From NCBI GenBank assembly GCA_900770835.1, contig CAAGLQ010000123.1, positions 1 through 43,351 on the forward strand: a DNA stretch of 43,351 nt, given 5' to 3'. This document shows, piece after piece, positions 1 to 8,021 of the stretch. The DNA is from an uncultured Parabacteroides sp. Its GTDB lineage: Bacteria > Bacteroidota > Bacteroidia > Bacteroidales > Tannerellaceae. Position 1 is the stretch's first letter. Each line of letters opens with the position of its first letter. A model generated the notes under the pieces. The model searched no databases, had not been told where the DNA came from, and saw nothing but the letters and a program-made list of their open reading frames with translations. A program made the position numbers and the translations under genes.

Positions 1-2663
1 ACGAATTGCCGAAAGAGCGAGCGGATTTCTATATTGCCCAAAACGTGGGTTCTATCCTGGAGGAGGAGAACCAACGAGGCTTAGCTCACTTCTTGGAGCA
101 TATGGCTTTCGATGGAAGTGAACATTTCCCCAACAACGGCATGGACAAATACATCGAAAGCGTCGGGATGCGTAATGGCGAGAACTTCAATGCCTATACC
201 TCTTTTGATGAGACGGTTTATATGGTGACCAATGCGCCTGTACGCACTGCCGGCGTTATCGATTCCTGCCTACTGATCCTGCATGACTGGTCAGGCTTCC
301 TCTCATTGACCGATTCGGCTATTCAAAAGGAACGGGGTGTGATCCGGGAGGAGTGGCGCACGCGGCAAGATGCACAAACTCGGCTGTGGGAGCAACAATT
401 ACCCAAGATGTACCCCGGCAGCCGCTATGCCAACCGTATGCCAATCGGCACCATTGATGTGATTGAAAACTTCAAACCGGAGGAGCTTCGGGCCTATTAT
501 AAGAAATGGTATAGACCGGATCAACAGGCGATCATTGTTGTTGGTGATATCGATGTAGAGCAGGTGGAGGCGGCCTTGAAGCGTACCTTTGCGGACGTGC
601 CTGCCCCTGTCAATCCGGCGAAGCGGGAGGCGATGCCCGTGCCTGACAATGACAAACCGTTGGTCTCTATCGCTACCGATAAAGAGGCGGCTAACACGAC
701 TCTCTATCTGTTCTATAAGCACGACATCCTTTCCCCGGAGCAGAAGGGTACGATTGAAGGCTTTGTGGTGAACTATTTCCAGCAGATCGCAGCAGCCATT
801 ATGAGCGAGCGGTTTGACGATCTGTTGCACCAAGCCAATCCTCCCTTCATTTATGCAGAGGCCTATGATAGCGACAACTTCATGATCGCCAAGACCAAAG
901 GAGCTTGGACCGCTGCCGCTTTGGTGAAGGAGGGTGAGATAGAGACCGCCATGAACACCTTAGTAACAGAGACGCAACGGGTAAAGCAATTTGGATTCAC
1001 CGCTTCAGAGTATGAGCGTGCGCGCATCAACGTCTTGAAGCAATATGAATCCGCTTTCAACGAGCGAGAGAATCAAAAGAACAGCACCTATGTGCGTGAG
1101 TATGTGAACCATTTCACGGAGGGAGGTTATATCCCCGGCATTGAGATGGAGTATGCGTTGATCAACCAACTGGCTGGGCAAATCACAGTGAAACAGGTCA
1201 ATCAATATGTGCAGCAAGTAATCGGCGATCGTAACATCGTGATTGGCTTGACCGGTCCCGATAAGGCGGATCTGCGTTATCCCACGGAAGCGGAACTGTT
1301 GCAAGCCTTTGAGGCAGCCCGACAACTGCCAGTTGAACCTTATAAAGAGACGGTCTCCAACGAGCCTTTGATCCCGAATCTGCCCACTCCGGGAAAGATC
1401 GTGGAGACAAAATCGGGTGATCGTTTCGAGGCAACGGTGATGACCTTGAGTAACGGCGTGAAGGTGGTATTGAAACCCACAACCTTCAAGAAGGATGAGA
1501 TCCTAATGACAGCCACCAGTCCGGGCGGCAGCACCCTGTATGGCACTGAGGAGATCCTTAATCTCAAGGTCTTTAATGACGTGATTGAGATCGGAGGCTT
1601 AGGTAATTTCTCCGCTACGGATTTGAGCAAGCGATTGGCGGGCAAGAAGGTTTCTTGTGCCATCTCTTTGGGCTTGGACGCAGAGAGTGTCAACGGCATG
1701 GCGGCTCCTGCCGACCTGAAGACACTCTTTGAGTTGATCTATTTAGCTTTCACAGCCCCCCGGATCGACGAGGAGGCCTACACCTCTTACGCCAACCGAA
1801 TGCGGGCGCAGTTGCAAAACCGAGAGTTGGATCCGATGGTGATTTTCAGCGACTCCCTAACAGCTACGGCCTATGCCAATCATCCTCGCGCACTTCGTTT
1901 GCGTGCGTCTGATTTCGATCGCATTAGCTACCAGCGAATCATGGAGTTGAGAGACGAGCGCTTTGCGGACGCCTCAGACTTTGTATTCTCTTTCGTGGGA
2001 AACATCCAGATGGATAGCATTCGCCCGTTGATTGAGCAATATTTGGCCACACTTCCCTCATCGCATCGGATAGAGAAAGCTAATCCGGCAGAGGTGCCTG
2101 ACGTGCGTCAGGGCGAGATTAGCAATATCTTCAGTCAGCCGATGGAGATTCCGAAGGTAACCGTGTTGCACCTTTATCGGGGTCAAATGCCTTACGACCT
2201 GGAGCATAAGATCATGGCTACGATGACCAAGCAGATCTTGGATTTACTCTATTATGAGCAGGTGCGAGAGGCAGAGGGAGGCACTTATGGTGTCGGTGTA
2301 TCGACCAGCATCTCCGCTTTCCCGGAGGGACGTACCTCTTTACAGATCTATTTCGATACCGACCCGGCCAAGTGGGAACGCATGGGACAGATCATCCAGA
2401 CGGCGTTGAAACAGTTAGCAGAAGAGGGGCCCAAATCAGAAGACTTCACCAAGACGCAGGATAACCTATTGAAGCGTTATGCCGAAGTCATTCAAGAGAA
2501 CAGCTATTGGCTGAATGTGTTGGACGATTATTATTACAAAAGCTTCGACTTACAAACCGACTACAAGTCTCTGGTCGAAGGCATGACGCCCGCTAAGATC
2601 CAATCGTTTGTCAAGGAGCTACTCCAGCAAGGCAATCACATTGAGGTGGTAATGAAGCCGTAA
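1..2663 (+). CDS. M16 family zinc metallopeptidase, 5' end cut by window
   Basis: This is the C-terminal ~886 residues of a two-lobed M16 (pitrilysin/insulinase-like) peptidase, which degrades peptides, usually in the periplasm of Bacteroidetes. The inverted zinc motif HFLEH lies at 87-101 and is followed about 75 residues later by a conserved IREEW stretch that fits the third ligand region. A second, inactive-type M16 domain follows in the C-terminal half (it has the typical late EGGTYGVGV segment near 2273-2300). The frame is open from the first bases, so the true start and any signal peptide lie upstream; the TTG at position 6 is internal. The gene ends at TAA 2661-2663, followed at once by a strong hairpin terminator. 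The family assignment is firm; the substrate is unknown. Confidence 0.93.
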   Translation, partial: ELPKERADFYIAQNVGSILEEENQRGLAHFLEHMAFDGSEHFPNNGMDKYIESVGMRNGENFNAYTSFDETVYMVTNAPVRTAGVIDSCLLILHDWSGFLSLTDSAIQKERGVIREEWRTRQDAQTRLWEQQLPKMYPGSRYANRMPIGTIDVIENFKPEELRAYYKKWYRPDQQAIIVVGDIDVEQVEAALKRTFADVPAPVNPAKREAMPVPDNDKPLVSIATDKEAANTTLYLFYKHDILSPEQKGTIEGFVVNYFQQIAAAIMSERFDDLLHQANPPFIYAEAYDSDNFMIAKTKGAWTAAALVKEGEIETAMNTLVTETQRVKQFGFTASEYERARINVLKQYESAFNERENQKNSTYVREYVNHFTEGGYIPGIEMEYALINQLAGQITVKQVNQYVQQVIGDRNIVIGLTGPDKADLRYPTEAELLQAFEAARQLPVEPYKETVSNEPLIPNLPTPGKIVETKSGDRFEATVMTLSNGVKVVLKPTTFKKDEILMTATSPGGSTLYGTEEILNLKVFNDVIEIGGLGNFSATDLSKRLAGKKVSCAISLGLDAESVNGMAAPADLKTLFELIYLAFTAPRIDEEAYTSYANRMRAQLQNRELDPMVIFSDSLTATAYANHPRALRLRASDFDRISYQRIMELRDERFADASDFVFSFVGNIQMDSIRPLIEQYLATLPSSHRIEKANPAEVPDVRQGEISNIFSQPMEIPKVTVLHLYRGQMPYDLEHKIMATMTKQILDLLYYEQVREAEGGTYGVGVSTSISAFPEGRTSLQIYFDTDPAKWERMGQIIQTALKQLAEEGPKSEDFTKTQDNLLKRYAEVIQENSYWLNVLDDYYYKSFDLQTDYKSLVEGMTPAKIQSFVKELLQQGNHIEVVMKP

Positions 2664-2682
2664 TCTGTCAAAGGCTTAACAG

Positions 2683-2728
2683 AAAAACGAGGGGTGATGA
2701 TACCAAAAGGTCATCACCCCTCGTTTTT
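2683..2728. terminator. Strong bidirectional terminator hairpin
   Basis: A perfect 18-bp inverted repeat (2683-2700 with 2711-2728) has a 10-nt loop. A-runs and T-runs lie at the two ends, so it can stop transcription from the M16 gene on plus and from the GIN gene on minus. Confidence 0.9.
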
Positions 2729-2810
2729 AATACCTACATCCCGTTAGGATCGTCTATTTCATTCATGCAATCTAATGCAGGTCATATAGGTTTCGAATCA
2801 TCCACGCAGA

Positions 2811-3599
2811 TTATTGCGTCACCTCTTCCACTTTACCCTTGCCAATCACACGTTGATCGACAGCGGTAGGACCCTGGTAACGGATATTGCCTTTACCTAC
2901 AATCTGCGCCTTGAGGTTCTGCGTCGGAGTGATCTCAGCCAAGCCGTTGCCGGTAACTTTACAGTTAATCTTGGGGATCGATAGACCAAAAGCGTGAATG
3001 TCTCCCTTGGTCACGATGTTAAAATCGCCCTCCTTGGCGGTTCCCTTCTTCACTGTGATGGAGCCATCGCCATCAATATCCAACTCCACCTTATCGGCTG
3101 TTACGTCATTCACGACCATATTGGCACTACCGGCTACCTTCAACGCCAACTTGCCTACTTTCACCGGTTGCTTGAATTGCACCAAACTGTTGGCATTAGC
3201 CTTGATCGTGGTCTCATCGCCATTCAACGCACTATTGATCATCAAATTCGCATTGCCTGTCACCTTCGCAGAAGCCAACCACTTGGAGTTGGCCGTAACT
3301 ATAAACTTGGTGAAATGATCTACCTTCGCCCCTTTGAAACCAATCGAGAGGGTACGATCTTTCACCTCGATATTCACATAGGGATGGAGGTTGCCATCGA
3401 CAGTTACCTCGATCGTTGGAGCCTCGTTCGACTGTACATAATTGAAATCAATCACACCATCCACCTTGATCTCGTTAAAATCCTCGATCTCAATCTTCTT
3501 TGTAGTCAGCTTGCCATCGCCTTTCACACGATCAGCTGCCCAACCTCCGGCTGCCCAACCTAAGAGCATCACCACCAACAAAAGCGTCTTTGTTCTCAT
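2811..3599 (-). CDS. GIN-domain (DUF2807) secreted protein
   Basis: 262 residues. It has an N-terminal signal peptide (MRTKTLLLVVMLLGWAAG then AWA-type cleavage) followed by a head GIN domain (DUF2807, putative auto-transporter adhesin family). The body shows short repeating strands of the form 'IKANANSLVQF', as in a beta-helix or solenoid, and the C-terminus is rich in 'GKGNIRYQG'-type turns. The start at 3599 is chosen because it gives a clean signal peptide; the frame stays open to 3686, but that extension is not hydrophobic and overlaps the promoter. It is tandem with a paralogous GIN gene (3715-4458) but has its own promoter box and is separated by a hairpin. The function is not established for the family; an envelope location is inferred. 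Confidence 0.85.
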   Translation of the reverse strand: MRTKTLLLVVMLLGWAAGGWAADRVKGDGKLTTKKIEIEDFNEIKVDGVIDFNYVQSNEAPTIEVTVDGNLHPYVNIEVKDRTLSIGFKGAKVDHFTKFIVTANSKWLASAKVTGNANLMINSALNGDETTIKANANSLVQFKQPVKVGKLALKVAGSANMVVNDVTADKVELDIDGDGSITVKKGTAKEGDFNIVTKGDIHAFGLSIPKINCKVTGNGLAEITPTQNLKAQIVGKGNIRYQGPTAVDQRVIGKGKVEEVTQ

Positions 3600-3632
3600 T
3601 GCTAAACTGTTTAGTTGATTCTTTATTACATG

Positions 3633-3640
3633 CAAATGTA
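3633..3640 (-). promoter_or_regulatory. Bacteroidetes -7 box (TACATTTG) for the GIN gene
   Basis: On minus the sequence is TACATTTG, an exact match to TAnnTTTG, 34 nt upstream of the start codon at 3599 and directly downstream of the previous gene's hairpin. Confidence 0.55.
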
Positions 3641-3645
3641 ACGAT

Positions 3646-3679
3646 AAAAAGCCACCCGATGTCACATCGGATAGCTTTT
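3646..3679 (-). terminator. Terminator hairpin after upstream GIN gene
   Basis: AAAAGC..CCGATG (3646-3661) pairs with CATCGG..GCTTTT (3665-3679), with a small internal mismatch. On minus it is followed by a T-rich tract. It lies just downstream of the stop of the 3715-4458 gene. Confidence 0.6.
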
Positions 3680-3714
3680 CTCGCAATAAAAAACGTGTCT
3701 ATATGCGTTTTGTC

Positions 3715-4458
3715 CTATCTTTTTTTCACTTTACCCGAACCGATACAAGAGCTCATGACTTTTGGATCACCTTTGTAGTAAATATTACCACTGCCCACAA
3801 TGTTGCCTTTGAGCTCACCTGTCACATAGACTTCCAGGTTTCCACTGCCGGCAATGTTGCCGTTCACCCCTTCCGATTCACAGTCACCAGCCTTCACACT
3901 GCCACTTCCGGCAATGTTGTATTTCGCCTCACGCACCTTGCCTTTCAAGACCAGATCGGCACTTCCCGCCACATTGCCTTCCAGCTCATCAGCTTGCAAA
4001 GCGTTGATTGTGACTGAGCCACTGCCTGCCAAATTCAACTCTAACTCTTTGCTACGCAAAGGTCCATTGACCACAAAGTTGCCACTGCCGGAAGAGCTGA
4101 CCTCCTCCAACTGTCGGGAGTTAGCCCGGATCTTGAACACCGTCGGACGCAATTGGTAGGAGTTTTTCAGCATACCCTCCTTTTTAGGATAGACTTTCAG
4201 CTCTTTTCCCTTCACCTTCACCTCGATATATTCCAATAGGTTCTCATCGATCGTAAGCGTCAAAGCAGGTGCCGCCTCCGATTGCTCATAGGTAAACTCC
4301 GCAGAACCAGAGAAGGAGATCTCGTCAAAATCCGCGAATTGATATTCCTTCGTGATCACTTTCCCATTTCCCTTGATCGTCTCCGCACGCAAGGTGCCAC
4401 ACAGGGCTGCCATCCAAATCAGGCAAACCAAACTCATTACTTTCCGTTTCATCGTCAT
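3715..4458 (-). CDS. GIN-domain (DUF2807) secreted protein, paralog
   Basis: 247 residues with a signal peptide (hydrophobic stretch from about residue 7, ending near LCGTLRA) and a DUF2807 head GIN domain. The C-terminal half carries repeated 'G-S-G' turns (SSGSGNFVV, LAGSGSVTI, IAGSGSVKA, IAGSGNLEV, IVGSGNIYY) spaced about 20 residues apart, the signature of the beta-solenoid in this family. It is clearly paralogous to the 2811-3599 product and probably arose by tandem duplication. The start could be 4458 or the in-frame ATG two codons on. The family is often annotated as adhesin-like, but no function is demonstrated here. Confidence 0.87.
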   Translation of the reverse strand: MTMKRKVMSLVCLIWMAALCGTLRAETIKGNGKVITKEYQFADFDEISFSGSAEFTYEQSEAAPALTLTIDENLLEYIEVKVKGKELKVYPKKEGMLKNSYQLRPTVFKIRANSRQLEEVSSSGSGNFVVNGPLRSKELELNLAGSGSVTINALQADELEGNVAGSADLVLKGKVREAKYNIAGSGSVKAGDCESEGVNGNIAGSGNLEVYVTGELKGNIVGSGNIYYKGDPKVMSSCIGSGKVKKR

Positions 4459-4532
4459 TTCTTTTTTAGCTTGTTTGCCCTATTAGACGAGCGAAGGATC
4501 GCAGAGGTTGCATCATTCCAAAGAAAAAATGC

Positions 4533-4540
4533 TACTTTTG
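4533..4540 (+). promoter_or_regulatory. -7 box (TACTTTTG) for PPOX-fold gene
   Basis: TACTTTTG matches TAnnTTTG and ends 26 nt before the ATG at 4567. A TTG at 4508-4510 is a possible -33 element, with a spacer slightly longer than usual. Confidence 0.55.
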
Positions 4541-4566
4541 TCGAGTCATGTAAAGAGATCCGCATT

Positions 4567-5055
4567 ATGAAGACATTAGTACATCAAGATCAAATGTTTA
4601 TCGAAGAGGTGCTGCGTGAAGCGAAAATTTGTTTTGTCGGTATGGCCGACACCGACGGCACCCCATACGTAATCCCTATGAATTTCGGTTATCGCAATGG
4701 AGCGTTCTATCTGCATTCCGCCCAAGAGGGACGAAGCATCTCCATCCTCAGCCGCAACCCTCGCGTTTGCATCTCCGTGAGCATAGATAACAGTTTAGTC
4801 TTCCAGCACCCGGAAGTAGCTTGCAGCTATCGCATGAAAGCCAAGAGTGTGATTGCCTGGGGCAAAGTGGTTTACGAGGAGGAAGACGAACGCAAGCGGG
4901 AAGCGCTCAACATCATCATGGAGCAATATGTGGACAAAGCCTTCCGCTACAGCGATCCCGCCGTTCGCAACGTAAAGATCTGGCGAGTCGATGTGGACAA
5001 AATCACCTGCAAAGAGTTTGGAGCGCCGCATCCCAACAAGGTCTATCAGCCATAG
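4567..5055 (+). CDS. Pyridoxamine 5'-phosphate oxidase-fold flavoprotein
   Basis: 162 residues, the usual length for the Pyridox_ox_2 family (flavin-binding split barrel, the superfamily that also contains Nim nitroimidazole reductases). The sequence reads from the first strand (KICFVGMADTDGTPYVIPM) through the GAFYLHSAQEGRS segment that normally contacts the flavin phosphate, to a C-terminal KIWRVDVDKITCKEFG strand. The start at 4567 fits the family and lies downstream of a TACTTTTG box; the frame is open further upstream but that part is unrelated. A role in redox or stress chemistry is inferred. I do not call it nim, because resistance cannot be read from sequence alone. Confidence 0.85.
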   Translation: MKTLVHQDQMFIEEVLREAKICFVGMADTDGTPYVIPMNFGYRNGAFYLHSAQEGRSISILSRNPRVCISVSIDNSLVFQHPEVACSYRMKAKSVIAWGKVVYEEEDERKREALNIIMEQYVDKAFRYSDPAVRNVKIWRVDVDKITCKEFGAPHPNKVYQP

Positions 5056-5081
5056 TCCTCTCCGAGCGACCTGGAGCAGGT

Positions 5082-6440
5082 TTAAAAAATCATCGTTGCC
5101 TCTTCCACCTCATTTGCCTGAATGAACATAATGTAATAGATAGGCATGTAGGTAATTGTGCCTTCATGCCTATACAGCCGATCGTTGGAAAGCACGATGC
5201 CTTTCGAGATATGGTAATCAGGGACCGCTATCAACCGATTCAACGCACTATGGATGGTATAATCCTTACCTGACTTTACCTCGATGGGCAGTGTTTCTGT
5301 ACGGCTGTAATCATCAATGAGAAAATCGACCTCACCATTCTTTCGATTATCGTAATAGAACAGGTCATACCCATGCGCACCTAACTCCTGTGCAACCACA
5401 CTCTCATAGACCGACCCTAAATTGATACTACTAAGGTCTTGCATAACAGGTACAATATTGTTCCGATACAATTCAGCCGTCAACATTCCGACATCATTCA
5501 GATAGAGTTTCAGTAAATTTTTCTGAACGGACTCCTTCAATGGAAACTTCGGATTGGCAATCGCATGTACATCCAAGGCTATACCGGAAGAGATTAGATA
5601 CTCGAACTCCGCTTGATAACGGCTAAAACGGTCTCCCTCTTTTCCACTAATCTCCTTTGCCACAATCCGTTTCTTCTTATTTTCCATCTGAGAGGGAATC
5701 ATGTCGTAAATACGCCTGATCTGTAGCTCACGCCCTGATTCCTGCACATATTTGGAGGCATCATCTTTATAGAGCAGATGAATGGCCCGTTGCACCTCTC
5801 TCACTTTGATAATATTGTTGCTTTGAAGGTATTCATTCACCACATCCGGCATACCACCTACTAACAGATAACGCCGAAACATCTTCATCATCCGTTCATG
5901 CATGGGAACATCCAAGCTCTCTTCGTGTTGCCATTTACCGCGCAGTTGCGCAATGGCTTCCATCCCCATGCCGTTTGCCCACAAAAACTCCTCGAAGTCG
6001 AGTGGATACATGCGCATACGAATGATGCTACCCACTGGAATAGAGGTCGTAGAACGTAGCGTCAAACCTAATAAACTACCGCTGGCAATGTATCGATAAC
6101 GCCCCTCTTGGCGTAAAAACTTCAATAGCGTCAGAAATTGCGGATAATGTTGAATCTCATCCAGAAAGATCAAAGTGTCTTTAGCAGAGCCCAAGCGATC
6201 TCCTGCCACTGAGCTAAGCGCAAAATAGAAATCATTCGCCGATCTGACCTCCTTAAAAAGCTGATCACCGTTGTCATCTTCTACAAAGTTTAGCTCTACA
6301 AAGTTCGGAAACAAACGCTTGGAAACCGCTCGAATCGTAAACGATTTCCCTACTTGCCTCGCACCCTCTACGATCAGAATCTTATCTGATTCTGAGGTCA
6401 AATGCGCTTCAATATCCTGTTCAATCTTCCTATGCAACAT
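5082..6440 (-). CDS. AAA_14 / DUF4143 ATPase with nuclease-like C-terminus
   Basis: 452 residues from the preferred start at 6440 (MLHRKIEQDIEAHL). Walker A is GARQVGKS at residues 26-33, Walker B is LIFLDEIQH, and sensor 1 is IASGSLLG. The C-terminal DUF4143 region ends with GEVDFLID followed by LPIEVKSG, a D..ExK pattern resembling the PD-(D/E)XK nuclease fold. The family is common and multi-copy in anaerobes, with no settled function. The frame is open up to 6560, but that extra N-terminus is simply the translation of 33-bp direct repeats, so I treat 6440 as the start. It ends convergent with the PPOX gene, about 26 nt away. Confidence 0.85.
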   Translation of the reverse strand: MLHRKIEQDIEAHLTSESDKILIVEGARQVGKSFTIRAVSKRLFPNFVELNFVEDDNGDQLFKEVRSANDFYFALSSVAGDRLGSAKDTLIFLDEIQHYPQFLTLLKFLRQEGRYRYIASGSLLGLTLRSTTSIPVGSIIRMRMYPLDFEEFLWANGMGMEAIAQLRGKWQHEESLDVPMHERMMKMFRRYLLVGGMPDVVNEYLQSNNIIKVREVQRAIHLLYKDDASKYVQESGRELQIRRIYDMIPSQMENKKKRIVAKEISGKEGDRFSRYQAEFEYLISSGIALDVHAIANPKFPLKESVQKNLLKLYLNDVGMLTAELYRNNIVPVMQDLSSINLGSVYESVVAQELGAHGYDLFYYDNRKNGEVDFLIDDYSRTETLPIEVKSGKDYTIHSALNRLIAVPDYHISKGIVLSNDRLYRHEGTITYMPIYYIMFIQANEVEEATMIF

Positions 6441-6447
6441 AAAGCCC

Positions 6448-6530
6448 TTACACTTTTCAGATGATTTTACACCCGCAAAATTACACTTTTCAAATGATTT
6501 TGCATCCGTAAAATTACACTTTTCAAATGG
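6448..6530 (-). repeat. 33-bp direct repeats upstream of the DUF4143 ATPase
   Basis: Two full units (6448-6480, 6481-6513) and a 17-nt partial third (6514-6530) share TTACACTTTTCA.ATGATTTT on plus. On minus each unit gives TGAAAAGTGTAATTTT, and the unit nearest the gene includes TAATTTTG, a match to the TAnnTTTG promoter box. As 33 nt is 11 codons, the repeats stay open in the ATPase frame and encode FEKCNF-type peptides, which can mislead start prediction. Confidence 0.85.
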
Positions 6531-6540
6531 AAAGGGTGTT

Positions 6541-8013
6541 TTATTCCGCAAAGCGGACATTGATGCCGGGATCTTCCTTGGCGATCTGGCTGAAAGAGCG
6601 GATGCGATTCTTCACCTCGCCGGTGATGAACTCCGGGATGTTATAGGATTTCATGAGGCGCAGATAATAGTCAGTATCGGCTTGAGGCAACAGGAATGGT
6701 TTAGCCACCTTACCCTCCGCATCCACATAAGCGAAGAAGGGACGGGTGTAAAGCCCATCGAGCCGACGGCTGCTGAACACGATCCAACGGCTGTTGCTAC
6801 TCCATGAGTGATAGCTCTCCACGTCATCGCTGTTGGCTACAGTCAAGGGAACAGATTCTTTCGTTTGCAAATCAGCTAAATAGAGATCAGCATCCTTATG
6901 CCAAATCGAGAAGTTGCCATAACCGGAGAGCGTATAAAGCAGCCAACGGCCATCGGGAGAGACCCGCGGGAAAGAGGCACTTAACCCGCCCTTAACTGCC
7001 GAGTAAAGGGTATCTACTTGGCTACTAAAACTCCGTTTCTCGGGGTCAAAGCCAATCGAACAGAGGCTGTATTTCACCTGCTTGAAATCGACCGGCATAG
7101 TTTGTGCCGCAGCGGTACAGAAATAAAGCGTGCGTCCATCCGGAGCAAACGTGGGGAAGGTCTCAAAAGTCTGCGTCTGACTGAGTTGCGCACAGGTCAC
7201 TACCTCATGCCGCTCGACATCATAGACAACGACATCCGAAGCCTTATCAAACACCTCCACCCGATTCTCATCGTTGGCATGGAAACTCTGTTGCGTCTGA
7301 TTAACCGAGAAAGCCACAAAGCGACCAGAGGGATGCCAAGAGGGATAGACCAATGCCGAGAGTGTTTGATCGGTCTTCGTATTCAGTTTCTCTATCTTAT
7401 CTCCCTGAATCAGATAGGTACCCGCATGTTTATCACGCATGTGGAAAAGGAAGCGGTCGGGATCCTGCATACAAAAGGAATGGCAGTTCATGCAATTCTG
7501 ATCGCTGTATTTATTCTCCATGATTGCCGTTTGCACATAACTCCCTAACTGCCGCTGGTAAATACCCATCTGATTCCACAACTCATAGCCCGGCTCAATG
7601 AGGCGATAGGCGATATAGGGATCAATCGGCTCCGGTGCGATATGCAGCGAACAAGCCGGGAAAGCCAACCACTCCGCCTCCTGCGCAAAAAGTTGGATCG
7701 TCAAGGTTTGTCCTCCAGCATTGCCTATCAGCGTTTTCCAATCAGCGTCGGGAATCGTAAACTGCCCTTTGCGCTCTTTCACCTGCAACGATTGATCACC
7801 CACTCGCAACAACGCATAGGCGGCTGTGTGTGGATTCTCCAATCGAAAGTTGAGCGGAGCGATATTGGTAGGGATCGTCACCCCCGCATAATCCGGAAAG
7901 AGACGGGCCGGCTCATCAGTAGGCCGACTGGTCGGGATAGATTCCTCACAAGCCATCAGGCTCATGAAGCAACAATAGATCAACCCCGTATAAAAAGAGA
8001 TGCTGCGTATCAT
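6541..8013 (-). CDS. TolB-like beta-propeller lipoprotein with c-type haem motif
   Basis: 490 residues. The N-terminus is a lipoprotein signal ending SLMAC (Cys at about residue 22), so it should be anchored in the outer membrane or periplasm. A CxxCH motif (CMNCH, within NCMNCHSFC) lies near residue 172 and is the classical covalent haem c attachment site. It is followed by PD40/TolB-type propeller blades with the usual patterns (YPSWHPSGRFVAFS, FPTFAPDGRTLYFC, FPRVSPDGRWLLYT, YHSWSSNSRWIVFSS). The start at 8013 is chosen for the signal peptide. It lies 8 nt downstream of the DUF6057 gene, so the two are an operon. Binding haem and sensing or electron transfer are inferences from the motif. 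Confidence 0.82.
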   Translation of the reverse strand: MIRSISFYTGLIYCCFMSLMACEESIPTSRPTDEPARLFPDYAGVTIPTNIAPLNFRLENPHTAAYALLRVGDQSLQVKERKGQFTIPDADWKTLIGNAGGQTLTIQLFAQEAEWLAFPACSLHIAPEPIDPYIAYRLIEPGYELWNQMGIYQRQLGSYVQTAIMENKYSDQNCMNCHSFCMQDPDRFLFHMRDKHAGTYLIQGDKIEKLNTKTDQTLSALVYPSWHPSGRFVAFSVNQTQQSFHANDENRVEVFDKASDVVVYDVERHEVVTCAQLSQTQTFETFPTFAPDGRTLYFCTAAAQTMPVDFKQVKYSLCSIGFDPEKRSFSSQVDTLYSAVKGGLSASFPRVSPDGRWLLYTLSGYGNFSIWHKDADLYLADLQTKESVPLTVANSDDVESYHSWSSNSRWIVFSSRRLDGLYTRPFFAYVDAEGKVAKPFLLPQADTDYYLRLMKSYNIPEFITGEVKNRIRSFSQIAKEDPGINVRFAE

Positions 8014-8021
8014 GATTATAG

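Noticed and set aside
4567..5055. Nitroimidazole resistance gene (nim)
   Set aside because: The superfamily matches, but general PPOX-fold proteins of the same size are common in Bacteroidales and no nim-specific feature could be verified by eye.
6441..6560. N-terminal extension of the DUF4143 ATPase
   Set aside because: It is the translation of the 33-bp repeats, overlaps the end of the TolB-like gene and precedes a family-typical start at 6440.
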